The position numbers and the translations under genes were made by a program. DNA of 7,782 nt from Synergistaceae bacterium UBA4088 (GTDB taxonomy: Bacteria > Synergistota > Synergistia > Synergistales > Thermovirgaceae): the NCBI GenBank assembly GCA_002382605.1, contig DFYG01000016.1:1-7782 (forward strand), in the 5' to 3' direction. Below, one piece after another: positions 1-5,303 of the stretch (position 1 is its first letter; each line of letters begins with the position of its first letter). The notes under the pieces were generated by a model. That model was not told the DNA's origin, did no database searches, and saw nothing but the letters and a program-made list of their open reading frames with translations.

Positions 1-69
1 TCGAACCCGCACGGACTCTCGTCCACAGGATTTTAAGTCCCGTGCGTCTACCTGTTCCGCCAGCCCGGC
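1..69 (-). tRNA. tRNA-Leu (anticodon UAA), 3' end cut by window edge
   Basis: Read on the minus strand, this begins with acceptor strand GCCGGGC and then U8-G9. A D-arm follows with stem GCG/CGC and a loop containing the conserved GG. The anticodon stem CGGGA/TCCTG encloses loop CTTAAAA, which gives anticodon TAA. A long class II variable arm (GGAC-GAGA-GTCC) and the start of the T-arm (GCGGG-TTCGA) come next. The large variable arm and the UAA anticodon both indicate leucine, reading UUA and UUG. The rest of the T-loop, the T-stem 3' strand, the acceptor 3' strand and any CCA lie beyond position 1. All visible stems pair, with one G-U in the anticodon stem, so it looks functional. Confidence 0.96.
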
Positions 70-80
70 CAGCGGAACTC

Positions 81-109
81 ATTATATGCATCGACCCCGG
101 TCGCGTCAA
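81..109 (-). promoter_or_regulatory. Sigma-70-type promoter of the tRNA-Leu gene
   Basis: On the minus strand there is a -35 box TTGACG (109-104), a 17-bp spacer (103-87) and a perfect -10 box TATAAT (86-81). Initiation would fall near 74-75, leaving a leader of only about 5 nt before the tRNA 5' end at 69. Eleven of twelve consensus bases with ideal spacing is typical of a highly expressed stable-RNA gene. Confidence 0.9.
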
Positions 110-158
110 CCCCGGATAGAGTAGATTCTTTTTCGCCATCGCTAAAGTTCTGCAAGAA

Positions 159-186
159 TGAACAAAATATTTTGCTTCTGTATAAT
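159..186 (+). promoter_or_regulatory. Candidate promoter of the YerC-like regulator gene
   Basis: A perfect -10 hexamer TATAAT lies at 181-186. The best -35 match is TGAACA at 159-164, 4 of 6 to TTGACA, with a 16-bp spacer. Transcription would start near 193 and give a leader of about 58 nt before the ATG at 251. The strong -10 with a weak -35 suggests an activated or tunable promoter, or simply a moderate one. It is divergent from the tRNA promoter, with about 50 bp between the two -35 boxes. Confidence 0.5.
163..174. promoter_or_regulatory. Perfect 12-bp palindrome within the promoter spacer (candidate operator)
   Basis: CAAAATATTTTG equals its own reverse complement. It overlaps the end of the candidate -35 and fills most of the -35/-10 spacer of the regulator promoter. 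A dimeric repressor bound here would block RNA polymerase. No family-specific operator is recognised, and AT-rich palindromes can occur by chance. Confidence 0.3.
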
Positions 187-199
187 CTTGCTCAAAACC

Positions 200-223
200 C
201 TAGGCAATGCTAGAATATGCTAA
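200..223 (+). repeat. Three CTAG-like boxes at exact 10-bp spacing in the regulator leader
   Basis: CTAG at 200-203, CTAG at 210-213 and CTAA at 220-223 repeat with a period of 10 bp. The last two sit in the longer direct repeat ATGCTARA (207-214 and 217-224). They lie between the predicted start of transcription and the Shine-Dalgarno of the downstream gene. The half-site of the E. coli TrpR operator has an ACTAG core, and the gene downstream encodes a TrpR-superfamily protein. Autoregulation through these boxes is therefore a reasonable inference, though not demonstrated. Confidence 0.35.
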
Positions 224-236
224 AGCAATTTTATTC

Positions 237-242
237 GGGAGG
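237..242 (+). promoter_or_regulatory. Shine-Dalgarno sequence of the YerC-like gene
   Basis: GGGAGG lies 8 nt before the ATG at 251. It supports that start codon. Confidence 0.8.
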
Positions 243-250
243 GATTCGGC

Positions 251-544
251 ATGGCGGAAAAGTGGAAGGATCGCCTGACAGATCAGTTGTGCAAGGCCAC
301 CCTGTCTCTAGAGACGGTCGATGACGTTTACCGTTTTCTCGAAGACATAGCCACTATTGGCGAGATCAGGGCTCTGGCACAGAGACTCGAGGTTGCAAAG
401 CTTTTAAGCGAAGGGTTCACCTATCCTCAGATCGCCCAGCAGACCGGGGCCAGCACTGCCACCATAAGCAGGGTGAAGAAGTTTCTGGAATACGGCGCCG
501 ACGGCTACAAACTGGTTCTTGAGCGCATGAAGAAAAAGGGCTAG
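251..544 (+). CDS. YerC/YecD-type TrpR-superfamily DNA-binding protein
   Basis: This 97-residue helical protein matches the YerC/YecD family of TrpR-related regulators in length (about 100 residues) and layout. An N-terminal helical segment (about 5-34) leads to the conserved TrpR-like core. The helix-turn-helix lies at about residues 56-80 (YPQIAQQTGASTATISRVKK). The terminal signature YGADGYK (81-87) is typical of YerC members. The protein is expected to act as a cytoplasmic dimeric transcription regulator. Its ligand and targets are not well established, and the YerC group should not be assumed to bind tryptophan. No trp genes are nearby. The gene stands alone, with its own promoter, a good Shine-Dalgarno and an intrinsic terminator 31 nt after the stop. 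Family assignment is firm; role is inferred. Confidence 0.92.
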   Translation: MAEKWKDRLTDQLCKATLSLETVDDVYRFLEDIATIGEIRALAQRLEVAKLLSEGFTYPQIAQQTGASTATISRVKKFLEYGADGYKLVLERMKKKG

Positions 545-575
545 CCTGATACAAAAGACGAGTGAGTGGCAACAG

Positions 576-600
576 GCGCCCCGCTCGAGGGGCGCTTTTT
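576..600 (+). terminator. Rho-independent terminator after the YerC-like gene
   Basis: A 7-bp all-GC stem (GCGCCCC 576-582 with GGGGCGC 589-595) encloses a 6-nt loop and is followed directly by five T residues (596-600). It is placed to end the plus-strand transcript. Read on the minus strand, the hairpin has no T-run after it, so it is unlikely to be an efficient terminator for the convergent minus-strand operon ending at 607. Confidence 0.93.
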
Positions 601-606
601 ACCTTT

Positions 607-1746
607 TTACCGAATGAAACGGCTTAAAAGGCTTTCACTGACTTGCATCGCACCGCAGGGACACATTTCGTGGCAGCAAAGACAGCGCACGCATGCCCTG
701 GTATCAATAAGGGGGAAGTCGGAGCCTTCCATTGTTATGGCCTTGACGGGGCAGACGCGCATGCATATTCCACACCTCGTGCAGGTGGGTCTGTCCAGTT
801 CCGGATAAAGCGTTACGAGACGATGAACCATACCCCTCAAAAAGGCAGGAAACATGCGGATAGATCCAGACGCCTTGCGGAAACCCTTGGCTGGAAGATC
901 CTCCCATTCAGCTCCCTTAAGCTCTATCTCCTCCATTGACCGCGGTCCGTCAAGCCTTTGGGAAGCGATATCCAGAAGCGTTATCGAGAATGGATTTTTG
1001 TAACCCATGATCCAGCCCTGGACAACATCAAGGGCCAGTGCGTTTTTTGAAACCGCGATCCACCCGATCCTCGTCGCCGTTCCGTGTGATGGACCGTTCC
1101 CCTCCATGCCATCAACAGCGTCAAGAAGGCAAAGGTCAGGAACCCTTACTGAGAAAAGGTCGATAACCGCATTAAGAAGAAAAGTTTGACCCTTCATACC
1201 GTGTGCTTTTTTTCGGGTGTCGGTATCGGATATCCCGAACATGTTCTTGATCGCTCCCGTAATCTCCGTCTCTACGTGGGTTTTCAGTTTGGAGACATTT
1301 ATCAAACAAGGTGATGTGAGGATGGTTTGAGAGACTCTCATCGTATTTAGGGATACCGCGTCCGTAACTGAGACATCCCTGAATCCGTTTCTGGAGAGCA
1401 GCCCTACTTTTGCGATTTTTTCATTCTGAATATCCAGCATGCCTGTCTTTTGTAAGAGTTCTGCCTCCTGGTGCCTGAAGATATAACCCGGGTTATCTGC
1501 GATCTCAATATCCTCTGCGCCAGTTCCAGAAAGGAGAAGGCACAGAGCCCTGAGCACCTCAGGGTGTGTAGTCACAGCCCTTGCGGGGTCGCAGGGGGAC
1601 AGCAGGTTGGCCTTCACCAGCACTTCCCCAGGGATAGGAGGGAAACCTCCCGCCAGCTCAACTGCCTCTCTTACAGCGTCCTGGACTTTTTCTCTTTCAT
1701 AGGATTCACAACGCGCACAGGCGACTGTAAATCGATGGGGTCTCAT
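607..1746 (-). CDS. DUF362 domain protein with C-terminal double [4Fe-4S] ferredoxin domain
   Basis: This 379-residue protein has an N-terminal DUF362 domain (about 1-290). Hallmark segments are the KANLLSP region (45-51) with TTHPEVL (59-65), the KLKTH motif (153-157) with GAIKNMFG (164-171), and DAVDGMEGNGPSHG (209-222). The C-terminal 60 residues form a bacterial-type ferredoxin module with two C-x2-C-x2-C-x3-C-P motifs: C322, C325, C328, C332 and C352, C355, C358, C362. These are expected to bind two [4Fe-4S] clusters. DUF362-ferredoxin fusions are common in anaerobes. Their reaction is unknown to me, and an electron-transfer or redox role is inferred only from the clusters. Extra cysteines C357 and C364 flank the second motif. 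There is no signal peptide, so it is probably cytoplasmic. The start codon overlaps the stop of the endonuclease gene (ATGA), with AAGGGAG (1764-1758) 11 nt upstream, so translation is probably coupled. It is the last gene of the operon. Confidence 0.93.
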   Translation of the reverse strand: MRPHRFTVACARCESYEREKVQDAVREAVELAGGFPPIPGEVLVKANLLSPCDPARAVTTHPEVLRALCLLLSGTGAEDIEIADNPGYIFRHQEAELLQKTGMLDIQNEKIAKVGLLSRNGFRDVSVTDAVSLNTMRVSQTILTSPCLINVSKLKTHVETEITGAIKNMFGISDTDTRKKAHGMKGQTFLLNAVIDLFSVRVPDLCLLDAVDGMEGNGPSHGTATRIGWIAVSKNALALDVVQGWIMGYKNPFSITLLDIASQRLDGPRSMEEIELKGAEWEDLPAKGFRKASGSIRMFPAFLRGMVHRLVTLYPELDRPTCTRCGICMRVCPVKAITMEGSDFPLIDTRACVRCLCCHEMCPCGAMQVSESLLSRFIR

Positions 1747-2435
1747 GATAGCTTACGCTCCCTTGGGTATTCGCAAGCCTCCCGGAGGGGACAGTCCGCA
1801 CAGAGGGGTGACCTTGCAGTGCATATATGCCTGCCGTGAGTGATCATATTGAGATGGTCTCCCAGGAAATGATCCTCATCGACAACGGTCTCCAGGATCA
1901 TTTCGATCTCCTCCGGGGATGTCCCGGGGTCTGCCCAGCCCAGCCTTTTTGAAAGCCTTGCCACGTGGGTGTCGACAGGAAAAGCCGGACGCCCCAGATC
2001 GAAAAGGAGAACACAGGCGACTGTTTTGGGTCCAACTCCCGGAATATCACCGAGGAAAGTCCTGATCCTCCCAGTATCCCAGTCCTTGAGACCCTTAAGT
2101 GTGTGATCGTGGAACTCGCTGAAAACCCTCTCCATTATCCCGAGGATCCTTGCCGCCTTGATGTTGGCTATTCCACCGGTTCGGATCACATCAGCGATCT
2201 CCTGCCGGGTGGCGCCGGCAACATCTTTCCACGAAAGGAAACGGGCCTTTAGTGACCCAAAGGCCCGATCCCTGTTTTTGTCGTTGGTGTTCTGCGAAAG
2301 GAGTGTAAGAACAAGTCCATCCAGAGGGTCGTCGGAAAATGGCGGTTTTCCTGAAGCCCTGTTATGCCAGAGCCCCTCCAGTTCATCGAGCAATGAGCGG
2401 ACGACCTCCGGATTGGGCAGTTTTTGGGGTTTCAT
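1743..2435 (-). CDS. nth: Endonuclease III-family DNA glycosylase/AP lyase (HhH-GPD, [4Fe-4S])
   Basis: The 230 residues cover a complete Nth-type enzyme, which removes oxidised pyrimidines in base-excision repair and nicks the abasic site. The HhH-GPD core begins near LVLTLLSQNTND (41-52). The helix-hairpin-helix is LGDIPGVGPKTVACVLL (128-144), with catalytic lysine K137. The catalytic aspartate is D155 in FPVDTHVAR (152-160). The C-terminal cluster loop has Nth spacing C-x6-C-x2-C-x5-C (C205, C212, C215, C221) and binds one [4Fe-4S]. LSQNTND replaces the LSAQATD segment of E. coli Nth, a variant of the more divergent Nth-like group, so exact base preference is uncertain. The start overlaps the upstream protease stop (ATGA). 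GAGGAAG (2452-2446), 10 nt upstream and inside the protease's Glu-rich tail codons, is the likely Shine-Dalgarno. The stop overlaps the next start. Confidence 0.93.
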   Translation of the reverse strand: MKPQKLPNPEVVRSLLDELEGLWHNRASGKPPFSDDPLDGLVLTLLSQNTNDKNRDRAFGSLKARFLSWKDVAGATRQEIADVIRTGGIANIKAARILGIMERVFSEFHDHTLKGLKDWDTGRIRTFLGDIPGVGPKTVACVLLFDLGRPAFPVDTHVARLSKRLGWADPGTSPEEIEMILETVVDEDHFLGDHLNMITHGRHICTARSPLCADCPLREACEYPRERKLS

Positions 2436-5011
2436 TCGCCCGGTTCTTCCTCTTCTCCTTCATTTTCCTCGCTGTTGGGGGCATTGCGTTTTCTGTTTGA
2501 GTTTCCTGCTTCACGGTGAATTTTAGCGGCTTTTTCAACCCATTTCCGCAATCTTGTCGAGGCTTTGCCGTAAATACTGTCGGTTGGGTAGCACCCCTTT
2601 TCGTCCTGATCTCCCGGCTCATGCCCTGTTAGGATGGCTATGCCCTCATCTATGTTCGAAACTGACCATATCCTGAATTCACCCCTGGCTACGGCTTTGA
2701 CGACTTCGTGACCCAGCATCAGGTTTTTGACGTTCTGGTGTGGGATGATCACTCCCTGTCTTCCTGTGAGGCCACGAACTTTACAGTATTTGAAGAAACC
2801 CTCGATCTTTTCGTTGACTCCACCTATTGGCTGGACGTTGCCCTGCTGGTCGACGGACCCGGTAACAGCTATACCTTGATCCAGAGGGATCTCCGAAAGG
2901 GCCGACAGAATGCAATAGAGCTCTGTGGACGATGCGCTGTCGCCCTCAATGCCGCCATAGGTCTGTTCAAATGCGATCCTGGCGGTAAGCGAGAGAGGAA
3001 AGTCCTGCGCAAACTTTTGGCCCAGGAAGCTTCCGAGAATCAGTAGTCCCTTGTTGTGAATTGGTCCGGTCATCTTGACCTCTCTCTCGATATTGACTAT
3101 CCCTTCAGCACCCATGTAAACGTTAGCGGTTATCCTGACCGGGTGCCCGAAGGTGTGATCCCTCATGTCAATTACAGTAAGGCCGTTGATCTGCCCTACG
3201 ACCCACCCATCTGTCAGGATCCTAATGGTATCCTCCTCGAACGCTCTATGGATCTTCTCCTCAATCAGATTAGTCCGGAATGCTTTCTCGACAAGAGCCT
3301 TGTTCACCTCCGCAGCACCGACAACATCAAGCTGAGCCGTGGAAGCCCAGGCGGAAGATTCTACTATTACCTCCGCTATCTTGTTGAACTGGGTAGACAT
3401 TCTGTCAGAGCTTCCGGAAAGTCTTGCGGACCACTCTATCAACTCTCCAACTCCTTCAGCAGAAAATGGCAGAAGATCCTCTTTTTTGACATAACCAGCG
3501 ACAAAACAGGCCATCTGCTTTTCTGTTTCCAGATCCCTCGTCATATCGGTGTCAAAATCTGCTTTTATCTTGAAGAGTTTCTGAAATTCCGGATCGTAGA
3601 TGAGCAAAAGCTGATAAAGGTAACGGGTCCCTATCATTACGACCTTCAATGAAATGGGAATTGCCTGAGGCCGTAGCGAGGAGACCGGGATCACCCCGAG
3701 TTGTTCGCCGAGGTTCTCGATTATAAGTTCTCCCGTCTTGAGAGCTCTTTTAAGGGCATCCCAGGACATAAAGTTCCTCAGCACCTCTTCCGCGTTGAGG
3801 ACAAGGTATCCACCATTTGCCTTATGAATTACACCGGCGATGATCTTGCGGAAATCAGTGGTCAGCATTCCCTGGCGGCTGTCGTATTCGATTTTTCCCG
3901 CAAGGTTGTAATAGGTCGGGTTGGTCTCCCGGACAACCGGAGCTCCATCCTCAGGATCATTGGAAACGAAGACATTGATCATGTATCTGGAAAAGTCAAC
4001 CTCAGCGGTTTCGTCCCTGGCAGCAGCAATGAACATGCTGAAGTTCGAAATAATGTCCTCGGAAAGGGCGTCTAGCCATTCGCTGATCATATCCTCTTTG
4101 GCGAAACGATCCCGGGTTTCCTGAAGATAGGGATCGATCGCGGCACGGGATATTTCCGACTCGAGTTCCTTTATCTTTTCCTTTAGCGATTTTTCCATGT
4201 CGCGGATCTTGCGCAGCACTTCAAGTGTTCGCAGCGATATCTCCTCGGACACAGCCTGCAGATCCTTCTTCCGCTCCTCGGATAGCGATTCAAAGTCCTC
4301 TTGCATCATCTCTTTTAACTCATCCTTGACATTATCGCCCTTTTCATCTAAGACCGTTTCTTCATCGAATGACAGCGGCGGGGTTTCTGCTTCCGCTTCC
4401 TCGGGCCTGGACGGATCCGCAGATTCAGAGGATTCTATTTTTCCGGAGTTCTTGATGACCATGGGGATGTTAACGAAACCCTGGGGGGTCCGCTTGATCA
4501 CAAAGTCTTTCTCTTTCGCCCAGGAGCGCAACTCCTCCATTACCTGGTTGACCTGCTCCTGAAAGTCCTTTACAAGTTGCGCCTTCGCATCCTCATACTG
4601 GCTGTTCTCAAAAGCCTTGCTGAGGGTGTTCTTGAGCAACTCGACCAGTTCCTCCAGGTGAGATGAGAGGAGCTTCCCCTGTCCCGGGGGAAGGTTTATT
4701 GCAAGAGGTTCCTCCGGGTTTTCAAAGTTGAAGGCGTAGATGTAGTCGCAAGGCGCCGGATCCGTCTCGGCCTGGTCCTTGAGGCGCTCAAGGGTGTAGG
4801 TAGTTCTGCCGCTCCCAGGATCTCCTACAACAAAAATGTTGTATCCGGTATTCTTTATGGCCATCCCGAAGGTCATTGCCTGAACTGCCCTGTCCTGGCC
4901 GATAATGTCGTCCAGGCACGGGAGATCAAGGGTGGTGGCGAAGTCAAGGGATGCAGGGTCTATCCTCTTTCTGAGCTGTTCAATTTCCAGAAGGTAGTTT
5001 TCCTTGTTCAT
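2432..5011 (-). CDS. Lon-like ATP-dependent protease (AAA_32/Lon_C, S16 family)
   Basis: From the ATG at 5011 the protein has 859 residues. The fold order is: an N-terminal segment (RIDPASLDF); an AAA+ module with Walker A GDPGSGRT (63-70); a long charged, probably coiled-coil insert (about 120-290); the second half of the AAA+ module with the Walker B-like strand GGYLVLNAEEVL (400-411); a helical lid; and a C-terminal Lon peptidase domain. The peptidase domain has the catalytic serine in GDSASS (S692) and the lysine in GGVNEKIEG (K735), the Ser-Lys dyad of family S16. It lacks the LAN substrate-binding domain of classical LonA and matches the group annotated as AAA family ATPase/Lon-like protease. 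It probably degrades or remodels cytoplasmic proteins; substrates are unknown. The tail is very acidic (NEGEEEEPGE). The reading frame stays open upstream to 5188, including a TTG at 5113. I prefer 5011 because AGAGGAGGG (5030-5022) lies just upstream and the family N-terminus begins about there. Confidence 0.93.
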   Translation of the reverse strand: MNKENYLLEIEQLRKRIDPASLDFATTLDLPCLDDIIGQDRAVQAMTFGMAIKNTGYNIFVVGDPGSGRTTYTLERLKDQAETDPAPCDYIYAFNFENPEEPLAINLPPGQGKLLSSHLEELVELLKNTLSKAFENSQYEDAKAQLVKDFQEQVNQVMEELRSWAKEKDFVIKRTPQGFVNIPMVIKNSGKIESSESADPSRPEEAEAETPPLSFDEETVLDEKGDNVKDELKEMMQEDFESLSEERKKDLQAVSEEISLRTLEVLRKIRDMEKSLKEKIKELESEISRAAIDPYLQETRDRFAKEDMISEWLDALSEDIISNFSMFIAAARDETAEVDFSRYMINVFVSNDPEDGAPVVRETNPTYYNLAGKIEYDSRQGMLTTDFRKIIAGVIHKANGGYLVLNAEEVLRNFMSWDALKRALKTGELIIENLGEQLGVIPVSSLRPQAIPISLKVVMIGTRYLYQLLLIYDPEFQKLFKIKADFDTDMTRDLETEKQMACFVAGYVKKEDLLPFSAEGVGELIEWSARLSGSSDRMSTQFNKIAEVIVESSAWASTAQLDVVGAAEVNKALVEKAFRTNLIEEKIHRAFEEDTIRILTDGWVVGQINGLTVIDMRDHTFGHPVRITANVYMGAEGIVNIEREVKMTGPIHNKGLLILGSFLGQKFAQDFPLSLTARIAFEQTYGGIEGDSASSTELYCILSALSEIPLDQGIAVTGSVDQQGNVQPIGGVNEKIEGFFKYCKVRGLTGRQGVIIPHQNVKNLMLGHEVVKAVARGEFRIWSVSNIDEGIAILTGHEPGDQDEKGCYPTDSIYGKASTRLRKWVEKAAKIHREAGNSNRKRNAPNSEENEGEEEEPGE

Positions 5012-5188
5012 CTTAATGTCGCCCTCCTCTTTCTGTTCTTTCAATAATACCACCACCATATACTCTGTCATTGCAATAAAGGACGGGAGGCCATCCTCGC
5101 CATAATCCTCCAAATGCCTCCTTGCGGATCGAAAGGCGGCAGCCGACAGAGCATAATACTTCAGATCTTTTTCTACCCGGTCGCCTCT
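5012..5188 (-). other. Open, coding-like segment in frame with the protease but without a normal start
   Basis: After a TAA at 5191-5189 the protease frame stays open for about 59 codons up to the protease ATG. The conceptual translation looks protein-like: a charged helical stretch (EKDLKYYALSAAAFRSARRH), then LEDYGEDGLPSFI, then a hydrophobic bit and KEQKEEGDIK. AAAGAGG (5190-5184) precedes a GTA codon at 5176-5174, where a GTG would make a textbook start. The only alternative starts are TTG 5113, with AAGGAGG just 3 nt upstream, and unsupported ATGs at 5071 and 5059. It could be a genuine N-terminal extension, a decayed small gene fused by chance, or plain leader. An 11-codon ATG frame (5103-5068) in another register also exists. 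No convincing promoter or terminator hairpin was found here. Confidence 0.3.
5022..5030 (-). promoter_or_regulatory. Shine-Dalgarno that sets the Lon-like protease start
   Basis: AGAGGAGGG, read on the minus strand, ends 10 nt before ATG 5011. It is the strongest purine-rich site with workable spacing ahead of any in-frame ATG here. This is the main reason to choose 5011 over the longer open frame. Confidence 0.7.
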
Positions 5189-5303
5189 TTAGTTTGAATT
5201 ATCGAAACGGGTCAGCATATCAACGATGAACTGTTTGATATCTTTTTTCTCAAAGATCGTGGATCCAACAGCGCTGTCCGCTCAAGCCAACATCGATTTT
5301 CAT
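5189..5303 (-). pseudogene. Possible frameshifted small gene overlapping the ATPase stop
   Basis: An ATG at 5303-5301 overlaps the ATPase stop (ATGA), as in the other coupled junctions of this operon. It reads MKIDVGLSGQ and then hits a stop after 17 codons. Moving one base forward near the palindrome ACAGCGCTGT (5268-5277) opens a second register. That register reads VGSTIFEKKDIKQFIVDM, then LTRFDNSN, and stops at TAA 5191-5189. Joined, it would be a protein of about 37 residues. This may be a broken small gene, a sequence error, or chance. No family is recognised. Confidence 0.25.

Noticed and set aside
576..600. Terminator hairpin as a shared bidirectional terminator
   Set aside because: In the minus-strand direction no T-run follows the stem; only a weak TCTTTTG occurs about 20 nt later. 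It can be claimed only for the plus strand.
3056..3652. Plus-strand open frame of 198 codons antisense to the Lon-like protease gene
   Set aside because: It lies wholly inside the conserved protease/AAA+ coding region. I saw no recognisable domain or promoter for it.
5068..5103. 11-codon leader-peptide frame before the Lon-like protease
   Set aside because: The GGAGG is only 3 nt from its ATG, there is no run of regulatory codons, and no attenuator hairpin was seen. It is probably chance overlap.
5189..5255. Promoter for the protease operon, using GATAAT as -10 with TTGATA upstream
   Set aside because: The spacer would be only 14 bp, too short for a sigma-70 promoter. No better pair was found in the gap.
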